51,727 nucleotides of DNA from Candidatus Gastranaerophilales bacterium (GCA_003150395.1 QAMI01000022.1:1-51727), one strand, 5' to 3'; positions 24,350 to 33,317 are shown, counted from the stretch's first letter. The notes: a model not told the origin generated them from the letters alone. Program-made: numbers and translations.

Positions 24350-26419
24350 ATGAAGATATTAAAAAATTTGAATAAACTTTATGCGTCAATACTTGTGTTA
24401 TCTGTTACTGTAATGCAGGTTCCGGCTTTCGCAACGGAGCTGGCAGCGGTTGAAAAACCTGCTGTGAAAATTGAGACGCAAGCAAAAACTTTTTATATTT
24501 CAGAAGAACTGAAAAAAGAACTTAAATATAATATTCAGGCTGTTTATGGAGCTGAAAATACCGATGTAATTTATAATCGTATTGAAAAACTTGCAGCAAA
24601 ATCAGTTTCTCAAAGACCGAAAAATCTTTTAAATGAAGACGTTACAAGAGTTTCAGACTGGTATAAAGACGAAATTATTTATATGTTTTACGTTGACCAA
24701 TTTGGGGTAATTACAGCTGAAAAACCGAATTCTTTCAAAGATTCTGTCCAAATGCTGGATTACTTAAAAGATTTGGGAGTTACAACACTTTATATACTTC
24801 CATTTGCTGATTCCCCGATGGATGACTCAGGCTTTGATGTTAAAAATCCGAAAAATGTCAGAAAAGATTTGGGCGGAATGCCGGAGTTTAAAGAATTTGT
24901 AATAGCGGCAAAACAAAAAGGTTTCAAAATAAAAGCGGATTTGGTTCTAAATCATTTTTCAGATCAGCATGAGTGGTTTAAGCAGGCAATGGCTGGTGAT
25001 TTGGAAAAGCTGAATTACTTTATCGTGCGTGAGGAAATGCCAAAGTATAGAAAATACGAAGATCCTAAAAAAGGCACGATTGTTGAATACGAAGAGCCTA
25101 ATGGAAAAATATCAAAAAGACGTTTGATATTCCCTGACATAACCGACAATCATTATCGCAAGGTTACTATTAACGGTAAGGATTATTATTTGTATCATAC
25201 ATTCTATCCCTTCCAGCTTGATATAAACTGGGAAAATCCAGAGGTTTTATATTATTGCTTAGAAACAATCAGTTATTGGGCAAATTTGGGTATTGATATT
25301 TTTAGAATGGATGCAATCCCTTATTTTGTAAAAGAAGAAGGATCAACTGCTGAAAATCTTGACAAAACTCATAATGTTGTAAAAATAATAAGCATTTATC
25401 TTCAAGCAACAGCTCCTCGTTCTGTAATTCAGGCTGAGGCTTGCCAAACTCCAAAGGATATCCTCCCATATTTTGGAAAAGAACGTGAAATTAAAACAGA
25501 AATCAATAATCAGCCGCTAAATTTAAAACGTACTGACGAAATTCAAATTGCATATCATTTTCCTTATATGCCTGCACTTTGGGCTTCGTTTATAACAGAA
25601 AATAACAAATATTTTATTGATGCAAATAAAGCAACGCCTTCAATTCCTGACAGCGCAAGCTGGGCAACTTTTTTGCGTGTGCATGATGAATTAACACTTG
25701 AAATGGTAACGCCTGAAGTCAGAAAAATTATTTATGATGCACTTGAACCTCGCGGCGCCGAATTCAGAAATGGCCTTGGTGTAAGCGGGAGAACTGCAAA
25801 CTTTTTGGGTAATAATCCTGACAGAATTATAATGGCTTATTCTGTATTACTTTCTTTGCCGGGAATTCCAATTATATATTATGGTGATGAAATAGCTGCA
25901 CAAAACAATTTTTCATATGCTAAAAAGGCTGCCAAATCAAGAGAACAAAATCAGAAAAGGAACAAAATAAGACTTCTTTCATTTTTTGATAGCCGTGATA
26001 TTAACAGAGGTGTTCTTGATTATAATGCGTTCTATTCAGCGATGAAAAATACCCGTGGAACGACTTTGTCATCAAAAATTCATTCCGAAGTTAAGCATAT
26101 GATTGAATTGAGAAAAAATACTCCTGCGCTTTCTCGCGGTTCTCTTACAATTCTAAAAACAAAGTCAGAAAAAGATTTTGCTTACATCCGGGAATATAAT
26201 GGAGAAAAATACCTTATCGTCCATAATTTAGGCAGTACAAAACGGGTTTCGGAAATTGATCTGCCGGTCGGAATGGTGTTTAAACCTGTAAAAAAAGACT
26301 GTATTTATTTGGAAAATATTCTGAACGGGCAGAAATATAAAGTGAAAGTATCACCGACACAAAAGACAACTCGTCTTTTGATGTATCCTTACGCTACTGT
26401 TTGGCTGAAAATAATTTAG
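24350..26419 (+). CDS. Exported GH13 alpha-amylase family protein, trehalose synthase-like
   Basis: Glycoside hydrolase family 13 enzyme of 689 aa with a Sec-type signal peptide (residues 1-29, ending PAFA-TE), so it acts outside the cytoplasm. Catalytic-barrel motifs: ADLVLNHFSDQHEWF, GIDIFRMDAIPYF (nucleophile Asp), VIQAEACQ (acid/base Glu) and RVHDELTLEM (third Asp). The HDELTLEMVTPE context and LPGIPIIYYGDEI are closest to trehalose synthase/amylosucrase-like GH13 members, although those are normally cytosolic. The residue before HDE is Val instead of the usual Asn. The C-terminal beta domain is present. The substrate is probably an alpha-glucan or maltooligosaccharide. It overlaps the acyltransferase end by 26 nt, convergently. 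Confidence 0.85.
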   Translation: MKILKNLNKLYASILVLSVTVMQVPAFATELAAVEKPAVKIETQAKTFYISEELKKELKYNIQAVYGAENTDVIYNRIEKLAAKSVSQRPKNLLNEDVTRVSDWYKDEIIYMFYVDQFGVITAEKPNSFKDSVQMLDYLKDLGVTTLYILPFADSPMDDSGFDVKNPKNVRKDLGGMPEFKEFVIAAKQKGFKIKADLVLNHFSDQHEWFKQAMAGDLEKLNYFIVREEMPKYRKYEDPKKGTIVEYEEPNGKISKRRLIFPDITDNHYRKVTINGKDYYLYHTFYPFQLDINWENPEVLYYCLETISYWANLGIDIFRMDAIPYFVKEEGSTAENLDKTHNVVKIISIYLQATAPRSVIQAEACQTPKDILPYFGKEREIKTEINNQPLNLKRTDEIQIAYHFPYMPALWASFITENNKYFIDANKATPSIPDSASWATFLRVHDELTLEMVTPEVRKIIYDALEPRGAEFRNGLGVSGRTANFLGNNPDRIIMAYSVLLSLPGIPIIYYGDEIAAQNNFSYAKKAAKSREQNQKRNKIRLLSFFDSRDINRGVLDYNAFYSAMKNTRGTTLSSKIHSEVKHMIELRKNTPALSRGSLTILKTKSEKDFAYIREYNGEKYLIVHNLGSTKRVSEIDLPVGMVFKPVKKDCIYLENILNGQKYKVKVSPTQKTTRLLMYPYATVWLKII

Positions 26420-27470
26420 CACGGATTTTCTGAAGTGCATACCCCGAATAGGTCGTGATAACCATTGTCAGTACAAAATACAAATATGTTGTCTGAACAG
26501 GGTTATAAATCCAATAAATATCGTGTTCTGCACGTTCTGTAATCGGAATTCCGTGAATTTTAAAAAATATTGCAGTAATCAAATACATCACCAAAAGGTG
26601 ATTTGCCATTATGTGATAAGTTGTTTCGCCCATGATTTTTAGGAATTGAACGTCTTTCAAATATGGATAAATCACTTTAACAGTAAATAAACTTGCCCAA
26701 ATTCCGGTTAAAGATGTCAAAACAGGTACAATTATCTGGTCATCAAACCTTGCCCAAACAAGTACATAACTTAAACCAATTCCATGCGAAGGGTCATAAT
26801 CTCTGTTAAACATCCACAATATTGATTGGAAAATGATTATTGCTCCTAGCCATTTTATTGTAAAAATATCAAATTTATCTTTGATATGGTGCATGTAGAA
26901 ATATCCAAGATAAACAAAAAACATTGAAAATACAGTTCTGAAAATCAAAAGATTAATTGAAGTCATTTCAATGTTTTTAATCACAGGAATTGAAAGAAAA
27001 CCAAAAATCGAAAACACTGCAAGATGTGCAAACTTGTTATTTGTAATTTTGAACAGCCCCTTAAGGAAGAATAAAAACGCTATCATTGTTATAAATAATT
27101 GAGGAACAAACCATAGCGGGCAGCTTAAATCCATTTGATGTCCATTTAAAAACGGAGTCAATGTAAGGTTTTTTAGTGTTAACGGCTCGCCCCACCATTT
27201 CCCGGTAAAGTGGAAGATTACGCAGGTCACAATAACGTAAAATATTTCATACAAAAAATAGGGAAACAAAAGGCTTTTCACACGTCTTTTTATAAATGTG
27301 CAGGCATCAGATAAATATTTTTCCTTAAAAAGCATTCCGGAAATAAAGAAAAACAATGCAAGCTGGAACGAATACGGCGGAAACATTCCAAGCATTGAAA
27401 ATTCCAAATGGCCAGAAACGACAAGCATTATTGCAAAAGCTTTTAAAAGATTAATTTTTTCTGAAAACAT
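26394..27470 (-). CDS. Acyltransferase 3 family membrane protein
   Basis: Integral membrane acyltransferase of 358 aa, about ten hydrophobic helices. The N-terminus INLLKAFAIMLVVSGHLEF holds the conserved catalytic-type His of the family. FFFISGMLFKEKY, PYFLYEIFYV and FKRRVKSLLFP-like basic loops are also typical. These proteins O-acetylate surface sugars or other exported glycans. The acceptor cannot be deduced. It is convergent with the exported GH13 gene (26-nt overlap), which may or may not act in the same glycan pathway. Confidence 0.88.
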   Translation of the reverse strand: MFSEKINLLKAFAIMLVVSGHLEFSMLGMFPPYSFQLALFFFISGMLFKEKYLSDACTFIKRRVKSLLFPYFLYEIFYVIVTCVIFHFTGKWWGEPLTLKNLTLTPFLNGHQMDLSCPLWFVPQLFITMIAFLFFLKGLFKITNNKFAHLAVFSIFGFLSIPVIKNIEMTSINLLIFRTVFSMFFVYLGYFYMHHIKDKFDIFTIKWLGAIIIFQSILWMFNRDYDPSHGIGLSYVLVWARFDDQIIVPVLTSLTGIWASLFTVKVIYPYLKDVQFLKIMGETTYHIMANHLLVMYLITAIFFKIHGIPITERAEHDIYWIYNPVQTTYLYFVLTMVITTYSGYALQKIRAKLFSAKQ

Positions 27471-27572
27471 GTCAAAATCCCTTCATCACTTTTATTATAC
27501 ATAAAAATAATGAAAACAAATTCTCTGTTTAATTATCAAAGTGACAATTCGTTTACTTTAGAAATTATCACG

Positions 27573-28229
27573 TTAGACAGATTTTCTTTCACCGATTTTA
27601 TAGTTGCTTAAAAATTCAAAGGTATCTGGAAAATTTTCTTTTAAGAGAGTTTTGTTTTTAATTGAATTTTTGTATCCGCTTCCCCACAATCCGCCTCCTG
27701 TATGAATCCAAGCTAAAATGTCCGCGCAAACCTCATTTTGAAAATATTCACTTAGCGGTTTAATTAATAAATTATTTACTTCAAAAATATCGTAATTATG
27801 ATTATCAGGATGTCTTTTGGGCAGGTTTTGGGTATCAAAATATAATGAATCAAGTAAATCCCGGTTTTGCATTAACCCTTCACAATCAAGTATTCCGTGG
27901 GCAGCTTCATGGTTAACTACTTTTTGTATATCTTTAGGTTCCACTCTGGTTGTAATTGCCATAAACCTGTAAAGTGGGTATGTGCAGGTAACCGCTTCCC
28001 ATTCAGGAGCACCTTCGCGTGCAAGTTTTTCGTTTTCAAAGATATCTGCTATAGAATTTGAGCAATAGAGTTTATAATTATTTCTTTTTAGCACATCGCC
28101 CCATTTGTCGGGAATATCTTTTATACTTTTTTCAACAGCTCTTGTAAAATCTTTTTTTACATTTCTCATTGTCAAAACTTTATAATTCATTTGAAAAGCA
28201 ACATTTTGTGAAGCATTATCTATTTTCAT
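27573..28229 (-). CDS. Hypothetical protein with HEAAH metallopeptidase motif
   Basis: Unrecognised 218-aa protein without membrane helices or a signal peptide. HEAAH at residues 107-111 (VVNHEAAHGILDCEG) fits a zincin active site, and acidic residues shortly afterwards could complete the zinc site. A small domain before it (KLYCSNSIADIFE) may be structural. The N-terminus MKIDNASQNVAFQMNY carries the F-Q motif at residues 12-13 that recurs in this window. The function is therefore a possible metallopeptidase, inferred only from the motif. It is alone, between the acyltransferase and GNAT genes. Confidence 0.65.
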   Translation of the reverse strand: MKIDNASQNVAFQMNYKVLTMRNVKKDFTRAVEKSIKDIPDKWGDVLKRNNYKLYCSNSIADIFENEKLAREGAPEWEAVTCTYPLYRFMAITTRVEPKDIQKVVNHEAAHGILDCEGLMQNRDLLDSLYFDTQNLPKRHPDNHNYDIFEVNNLLIKPLSEYFQNEVCADILAWIHTGGGLWGSGYKNSIKNKTLLKENFPDTFEFLSNYKIGERKSV

Positions 28230-28352
28230 CCTGTGTACTCCTTATCTGATACCATATAAACACTATAGAGCATATGCTAATATAATTTATGTTAGTATAT
28301 TTTTTTTATTTGTCAATTAGCCGAAATAAAAAAGCTTGTTTTCTTGGAAATA

Positions 28353-28892
28353 TTAAATCCTACTTTTTTTATTGAAGTTTGGTAGTTTATAAATCAAGTG
28401 AATCATATCTTTTCCGCGCACATTTTTTATGAATTCACCTTCTATTTTTGCTCCCAACCTTTCAGCCACATTTCTTGAAGCGTTATTGGATGGCCGGATT
28501 TCAAAAATAACTTCTTTTAAATTTAATTTTTTAAATGCGTAATCAGTTAAAGCTTTTGCACATTCTGTAGCAAATCCGTTATGCCAATATTCTTTTTTTA
28601 ATATGTAACCTATTTCGTGATAGAGTCTGTTTTCTATAAAATCCGGCATTAACGCAGCTTGACCGAGAATTTTATGTGACAATTTATCTTCAATGATAAA
28701 ATATCCAAGGTTATATTTTCGATAAAGCGCCTGGTTTTTATCAATCCATTCCTGAACGTCTTTATCTTTAAACTGATATTCCCAAGCATACATAACTTCT
28801 GGATTTTGAAGAATTGATTTTAAATTTATAAAGTCATCTTGAGTTATGTATCGTAAATAAACTCGATTGCATTCTAAAAATATATTTTTCAT
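28353..28892 (-). CDS. GNAT family N-acetyltransferase (RimJ/RimL-like)
   Basis: Acetyl-CoA-dependent N-acetyltransferase of 179 aa. It starts RVYLRYITQDDF, typical of the RimJ/RimL/ribosomal-protein acetylase group. The core continues HEIGYILKKEYWHNGFATECAKALTDYAF (acetyl-CoA-binding pyrophosphate loop) and RPSNNASRNVAERLGAKIEGEF. The substrate is unknown: ribosomal protein, antibiotic or small molecule are all possible. Divergent from the XRE gene at 28965. Confidence 0.9.
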   Translation of the reverse strand: MKNIFLECNRVYLRYITQDDFINLKSILQNPEVMYAWEYQFKDKDVQEWIDKNQALYRKYNLGYFIIEDKLSHKILGQAALMPDFIENRLYHEIGYILKKEYWHNGFATECAKALTDYAFKKLNLKEVIFEIRPSNNASRNVAERLGAKIEGEFIKNVRGKDMIHLIYKLPNFNKKSRI

Positions 28893-28964
28893 TAAAGTAT
28901 GATAGCATAAATTGGGTTATCTTTTTATCATTTCGTTTTGCGTTATATTGTTACGTGAAAGTGT

Positions 28965-29336
28965 GTGGAATATGCTAAAAAAATAACTTACTATACTGAT
29001 ATGGATGGTAGTGAAATAAAAAGAATTTTGGGTACTTCAGTTTTTGAAATTAGAAGAGCTAATGACTTAAGTCAAGAAAAGTTCGCAGAACTAATTGGCA
29101 AAGATAAAAATACAATTAATCGTATAGAATCTGGTGTTAATTTTGTTACAAGTGATACTTATGCGATTCTGTGTAATATTTTTAATGTTCATCCAAGTAT
29201 TTTAATGATGCGTAGGCCTGTGTATTTTCTAAAAGAGCATGTCAACTATAGAAATAAAATTAATGAATTGCTTAAAACTTTTTCTGTTGACAAACTTCAA
29301 GAGATTTACAACATCCTCAGTGTTATGAATAAATAA
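28965..29336 (+). CDS. XRE-family helix-turn-helix regulator
   Basis: HTH_3 DNA-binding protein. The domain EIRRANDLSQEKFAELIGKDKNTINRIESG covers about residues 27-57 of the long form. The C-terminal tail (NELLKTFSVDKLQEIYNILSVMNK) resembles that of the XRE protein at 6951-7271, so they are paralogs. The start is uncertain: GTG 28965 gives 123 aa, while ATG 29001 gives 111 aa and aligns better with the paralog's N-terminus. TATACT 5 nt before 29001 would make that form leaderless. It precedes a second, shorter XRE gene (29416) in the same direction. Confidence 0.8.
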   Translation: MEYAKKITYYTDMDGSEIKRILGTSVFEIRRANDLSQEKFAELIGKDKNTINRIESGVNFVTSDTYAILCNIFNVHPSILMMRRPVYFLKEHVNYRNKINELLKTFSVDKLQEIYNILSVMNK

Positions 29337-29365
29337 ATTTACATAAAACCTCCAAAAATTTTAAT

Positions 29366-29383
29366 TAGGATATATATGTCCTA
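29366..29383. promoter_or_regulatory. Near-perfect 18-bp palindrome, candidate XRE operator
   Basis: TAGGA and TCCTA flank an ATATAT-type centre with a single mismatched pair. The site lies 33 bp before the XRE start at 29416 and just upstream of TATAAT at 29392-29397, where a -35 would be. Autorepression by binding here is the simplest inference. Confidence 0.5.
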
Positions 29384-29415
29384 GGTGTAAATATAATATC
29401 AATTATTATAAATAA

Positions 29416-29691
29416 ATGCAATACACAAATGAAAAATTTATACGTTTGAATAATGCGTTGGCGGAAGTTGTAAGAGCTATGCGTGTATCACGTACAGGTA
29501 TGTCCGTTAACAAGTTTGGAGATAGCTATGGAATTGAAAAAAATAATATTCTTCGTATAGAAAATGCTAAAGTGTATTGCAAATTAATTACAATATGGCA
29601 AATAGCAAATGCTTTTGGTTTAAAGTTTTCTGAATTTATTAAATATGTAGAAGATTTGCTTGGGGATGATTTTACGCTAATTGATGAGTAA
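29416..29691 (+). CDS. Small XRE-family regulator
   Basis: HTH protein of 91 aa: VRAMRVSRTGMSVNKFGDSYGIEKNNILRIENAKVYCKLITIWQIANAFGLKFSEFI, then a short tail ending DDFTLIDE. It is clearly paralogous to the 94-aa protein at 40714-40998 (FSEFIKEVESRLPKDFKLIED tail). No effector or membrane domain. The start is ATG 29416 without a Shine-Dalgarno, with a TATAAT box 18 nt upstream. A fragment of another XRE gene follows immediately. Confidence 0.8.
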   Translation: MQYTNEKFIRLNNALAEVVRAMRVSRTGMSVNKFGDSYGIEKNNILRIENAKVYCKLITIWQIANAFGLKFSEFIKYVEDLLGDDFTLIDE

Positions 29692-29813
29692 TAAAAATTG
29701 GTGTTATAGAACGATGTGAACGCAAAATCAGTAACATTGCAATTATTAAACTTTTCGAGACTCTTAAAGTTCAACCATCAGAATTTTATTCTTTTACTCA
29801 AACATATGATTGA
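29691..29813 (+). pseudogene. XRE regulator C-terminal fragment
   Basis: Directly after the preceding stop, an open frame without start codon encodes GVIERCERKISNIAIIKLF followed by ETLKVQPSEFY, which is the second half of an HTH_3 domain. The recognition helix and N-terminal half are missing, so this is a decayed third XRE gene in the cluster. Confidence 0.65.
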
Positions 29814-29821
29814 CAGTAATT

Positions 29822-29855
29822 AAAACTCTGATTTAGCATTTTAAATCAGAGTTTT
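29822..29855. terminator. Bidirectional terminator between XRE cluster and tRNA-Asn
   Basis: AAAACTCTGATTTA pairs perfectly (14 bp) with TAAATCAGAGTTTT around a 6-nt loop, followed by T residues on the plus strand and by A-rich sequence in the other direction. Confidence 0.8.
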
Positions 29856-29873
29856 TGTGTTCGCAATAAAAAA

Positions 29874-29945
29874 CTCCCCAGGTTGGACTCGAACCAACAA
29901 CCTACCGGTTAACAGCCGGTTGCTCCGCCATTGAGCTACTGAGGA
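29874..29945 (-). tRNA. tRNA-Asn (GUU)
   Basis: On the minus strand the acceptor TCCTCAG pairs with CTGGGGA, the D arm is GCTCAATGGCGGAGC, the anticodon loop CTGTTAA gives GUU, and the T arm is TGTTGGTTCGAGTCCAACC. CCA is not encoded. Confidence 0.95.
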
Positions 29946-30096
29946 TTATTTCTGTCTAGTTATTTAGTTTTGTAATCTCAACTTCTCTCTTTCGATTACT
30001 TTTTTAGTATAAAATAAAAAAAATATATTGTAAAGTACTTTTTTGAAAAATTTTTTATATTTTTTTGCGGGTATGGTTTTCTTTTTTAATATGTGT

Positions 30097-30116
30097 TATA
30101 ATAACATTGATATAAT
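30097..30116 (+). promoter_or_regulatory. Candidate promoter of Bax1-inhibitor-like gene
   Basis: TATAAT occurs at 30097-30102 and again, as the extended form TGATATAAT, at 30108-30116, 24 nt before the ATG. No strong -35 is seen, consistent with use of the extended -10. Confidence 0.45.
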
Positions 30117-30139
30117 TTGTGTAGAAATGGAGGGATATT

Positions 30140-30877
30140 ATGTCAAATCCTGTTTTAAATGATAGATTTTTGGAAAATGAAAGGGTGCTTGATGGGGCAA
30201 CAATGACCATTAGCGGCGCTATTAATAAGACTTTAATTCTGCTTTTATGTCTTTTAGCTTCAGCTGTTTATACTTTTTCGGTTGTTGCTTCCGGATTTGT
30301 TGATAAAGCTCAGATGCTGACTATTGGGGGCGCTGTTGTTGGTTTTATTCTCGCAATGGTAATTATTTTCAGCAGAAAAGTTGAGTGGTTTAAATTTTTA
30401 ACACCAGCTTATGCTATTGCAGAAGGATTTTTTGTTGGCGGCATTTCGGCATTTTTTGAAGCTTCTTGGAGCGGAATTGTTGCTCAGGCTGTCATGGGTA
30501 CTTTGGTTACAATTTTTATGATGTTAGGGTTATATAAAGCAGGTATTATAAGGGCGACTGAAAAATTTCGCTCTGTTGTAATTCTTGCAACAGCGTCGAT
30601 TGCTGTAATTTACTTAATTCAATTTATCGCATCATTTTTTGGCCGTTCAATTCCTGAAATTTTTACTGCAAGCGGAATCGGTATAGGGTTTAGCATTCTC
30701 GTTGTTGGCGTTGCGGCGCTAAACCTGATTATAGATTTTGATTTTATTGAACGCGGTGCAATGTCTATGTTTGAAAGAGAGTATGAATGGTATGGAGCTT
30801 TCGGGCTTATGGTCACAATTGTTTGGCTGTATATTGAAATGCTTCGTTTGATTGCTAAGCTTAATTCAAGAAATTAA
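30140..30877 (+). CDS. Bax inhibitor-1/YccA family membrane protein
   Basis: Integral membrane protein of 245 aa with about seven hydrophobic helices, covering residues 25-240 except for short loops. It fits the Bax1-I/YccA family: YAIAEGFFVGGISAFFE, GIGIGFSILVVGVAALNLIIDFDFIERG and a C-terminal EYEWYGAFGLMVTIVWLYIEMLRL. These proteins are proposed calcium-leak channels or regulators of membrane proteases. The exact role in bacteria is unclear. GGAGGG stands 7 nt before the ATG. Expressed alone, with a strong convergent hairpin downstream. Confidence 0.9.
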   Translation: MSNPVLNDRFLENERVLDGATMTISGAINKTLILLLCLLASAVYTFSVVASGFVDKAQMLTIGGAVVGFILAMVIIFSRKVEWFKFLTPAYAIAEGFFVGGISAFFEASWSGIVAQAVMGTLVTIFMMLGLYKAGIIRATEKFRSVVILATASIAVIYLIQFIASFFGRSIPEIFTASGIGIGFSILVVGVAALNLIIDFDFIERGAMSMFEREYEWYGAFGLMVTIVWLYIEMLRLIAKLNSRN

Positions 30878-30891
30878 AATATTTTAAGAAA

Positions 30892-30936
30892 TAAAGTAAC
30901 GGCGCCGATACAAAATGTTTCGGCGCCGTTACTTTA
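30892..30936. terminator. Convergent hairpin between Bax1-inhibitor-like gene and mtaB
   Basis: A 17-bp perfect stem (TAAAGTAACGGCGCCGA with its complement) around an 11-nt loop, overlapping the end of mtaB. It lacks a strong U tract, but its position between convergent genes and its stability suggest transcription termination or mRNA 3'-end protection. Confidence 0.6.
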
Positions 30937-32227
30937 CTAATTCTCCAAAAATTTTTCCGTTTTCATATTTTTTTATTCTGACTTTTGCTAATGTGTTAAA
31001 AAGTTTTTCATCTTTTGAATCTGTTATAACGTTAAGATAATTTCTTGTCATGCCTTTTAAAAGCCCTGTTTTTTTATCAGGTCTTTTTTCAATTAAAATT
31101 TCATGCTCGCAATTTATATTATTTTTTATAAATTCTTCCAGTTTTTTTGCTGAAATTTTTTTAACGATTTCAGCGCGCATTTCTTTTGTCTTTTCATCAA
31201 CTTGTTTGGGAGATTTTGCCCCGACGGTTCCTGCTCTGAGCGAGTATGGAAAGGTGTGAATCTGGGTTAATCCCGACTTCTCAAGATTTTGCCGCGTAAT
31301 ATCAAAATCCTCATCGGTTTCTCCTGCAAAACCTGTGATAATATCGCTTCCAAGAAAAGGCTTATCAAAAATTTCATTGATTTTTTCAATTTGCTCAAGA
31401 TAATCCTCAACCTTGTAAAATCTGTTCATTGAACGAAGAGTTTTATTGCATGCCGATTGCAATGAAAGATGAAAATGCGGGCAGAATTTTTCAGATTTTT
31501 GTAAAAACTCCAGCATTTTCTCAGTTATTTCAAGCGGATTGAGTGAACCAAGCCGAATACGTTCAATTGACGTTTTTTCTTCAACTTCTTTTAAAAGGTC
31601 AAGAAGTTCTTTCCCGTTTTCTTTACCCCACTGGCCTATGTGAATTCCAGTGAAAACAACTTCTTTAAAACCATGTTTTGAAAAATTATTTATTTGTTCA
31701 AGCACAAAATTTGTATTTGCGCTTCTGCTTTTACCCCGTGCAAAAGGAATAATACAGTAAGAACATCTGTTGTCGCAGCCGTCTTGAATTTTTAGGCTTG
31801 CCCTGGTTTTAGCGGTATCTGTTAGAACAATTTTACTAAATTCCGAAAGGTGCATAATATCACAACAGGCAATTCTTCCATTTTTTGCTAAAATGTCAGT
31901 CAAAATTTCTGTCATTTTCAGTTTTTCATCATTGCCGACAACGTAATCAATGAACTCATTTTCCAAAAGCTTTTCTTTTTCAACCTGGGCAATGCAGCCC
32001 GTCAAAACCGTTAGAATAGATGGATTTTTATGTTTTGCATTGCGAATAAGATAAAATGCTTCATTGTCACTTTTATGCGTAACAGTGCAGGAATTTAATA
32101 TATAAAGTTCGGCCTCTGAAAGGTCTTTAACTTCTACAAATCCGTTTTTTAATAAATTTTCTTTAATAATTGAGCTTTCAAATTGGTTTGATTTGCAGCC
32201 CATTGTGTGAATATAAAACTTTTTCAT
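30929..32227 (-). CDS. mtaB: tRNA t6A37 methylthiotransferase (MtaB-type)
   Basis: Radical-SAM enzyme adding a methylthio group at C2 of t6A37 in tRNA. The N-terminal UPF0004 domain has Cys11 (MGCKSNQFES), Cys47 and Cys78 for one [4Fe-4S] cluster. The radical-SAM motif CDNRCSYC at residues 151-158 binds the second. A C-terminal TRAM-like domain follows. The GCKxNQxES N-terminus and the length of 432 aa point to MtaB instead of MiaB or RimO. It converges on the Bax1-inhibitor-like gene and its stop overlaps the convergent hairpin. Confidence 0.92.
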   Translation of the reverse strand: MKKFYIHTMGCKSNQFESSIIKENLLKNGFVEVKDLSEAELYILNSCTVTHKSDNEAFYLIRNAKHKNPSILTVLTGCIAQVEKEKLLENEFIDYVVGNDEKLKMTEILTDILAKNGRIACCDIMHLSEFSKIVLTDTAKTRASLKIQDGCDNRCSYCIIPFARGKSRSANTNFVLEQINNFSKHGFKEVVFTGIHIGQWGKENGKELLDLLKEVEEKTSIERIRLGSLNPLEITEKMLEFLQKSEKFCPHFHLSLQSACNKTLRSMNRFYKVEDYLEQIEKINEIFDKPFLGSDIITGFAGETDEDFDITRQNLEKSGLTQIHTFPYSLRAGTVGAKSPKQVDEKTKEMRAEIVKKISAKKLEEFIKNNINCEHEILIEKRPDKKTGLLKGMTRNYLNVITDSKDEKLFNTLAKVRIKKYENGKIFGELVK

Positions 32228-32354
32228 TATTTCATCTTATTTTAAAACATTTATTATGTAAATATTAATTAACAAATGTTACGTTTATAGCAAAATATCT
32301 TACATTTTGTTTTTAAACTTGTATAATGATTTTGTAAAGTGGAAAGGTGTGCGT

Positions 32355-33317
32355 ATGAACATTAAATCTGTTGATAATCAGAATTTCCAATCCCGAAATG
32401 ATAAAAGTCTTGCAACTTATAACCCCAGGCGTGACAGAAGGCATAATATTGATTCTATTATTGCATTAGACGACAATTCAGTTAGGAAATTAGCCTATTT
32501 AAAAACTATTGACAGAGTTGAAGATGATAAACACCGTAAAATTACAAAAGGACTTTTTGCTTCAATTCCGTTTGTTGCAGGTTTGGCAACAGCAATTTTG
32601 CAGCCTGCTCAAAGCAAATTTTTGTCTAAAAATCTAAGCGGAGTTTCTGCTCGTCTTCTAAACGGAGCTAAGTCTTCTGCAATATGGGGTGCCTTGCTTG
32701 GCACAGGTTTTGGAATTTATGCTGTTAAAGACAAACTTGAAGAAAAATTCTCCTCTTTTGATAAATTCTCTTATCAAAATCCATTTTTGACATTTGCCGG
32801 ATGTGTTGGTGCTTTTAGCGGAGCGTTAGCTTTGGGTGGAAAATATATTCCACAATTATCTAAAAATATTGCAAAACATATTAATCCTGCCTCAATTACA
32901 AAATTTGAAAATGGTGTATTAAAATCTGCAAAGAAATTCAATGATCTAAGTTTTGTTAAAACAATTCAAAAACAAGCACATAATTTAAAAACAAGTAAAC
33001 TTTTAGCGCCGTTTGCAGATGTGGTTAAATCTGCATTAGACTGGGCGCCTTCAATTCTATTGGCCGGAGCGGGACTGCATGCTTTTAATCATTCGCAGGT
33101 TCGAAATGATGAATTAATAAAAAATTACAGCGAAATGAAGGATTATCAGATGAAGCTTGCAAGGGCAAGAATCAGAGAATTATCTCTTCAGAATGACTTC
33201 TTGCTGCAGGATGCACAAAACCGCGAAGATTTAAAACTTCTAAAAACTCCGATGGCTGATCTTCCGCAAGAAGTTATTGAAAAAGTTGAAACAGTCAAAG
33301 AAAATCAGGCAGTTTAA
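32355..33317 (+). CDS. Hypothetical membrane protein with N-terminal NFQ motif
   Basis: Unrecognised 320-aa protein. The N-terminus MNIKSVDNQNFQSRN holds the F-Q motif (residues 11-12). Hydrophobic segments follow at about residues 68-84, 108-128, 139-160 and 231-246, Ala/Gly-rich, alternating with basic linkers. The C-terminus is an acidic, coiled-coil-like helix (RARIRELSLQNDFLLQDAQNREDL). The start is ATG 32355, with AAAGG about 10 nt upstream. A longer frame to 32307 begins at a TTG and crosses a TATAAT box, so it is unlikely. Possibly an inner-membrane organising protein of this lineage, but no family match is evident. Confidence 0.7.
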   Translation: MNIKSVDNQNFQSRNDKSLATYNPRRDRRHNIDSIIALDDNSVRKLAYLKTIDRVEDDKHRKITKGLFASIPFVAGLATAILQPAQSKFLSKNLSGVSARLLNGAKSSAIWGALLGTGFGIYAVKDKLEEKFSSFDKFSYQNPFLTFAGCVGAFSGALALGGKYIPQLSKNIAKHINPASITKFENGVLKSAKKFNDLSFVKTIQKQAHNLKTSKLLAPFADVVKSALDWAPSILLAGAGLHAFNHSQVRNDELIKNYSEMKDYQMKLARARIRELSLQNDFLLQDAQNREDLKLLKTPMADLPQEVIEKVETVKENQAV

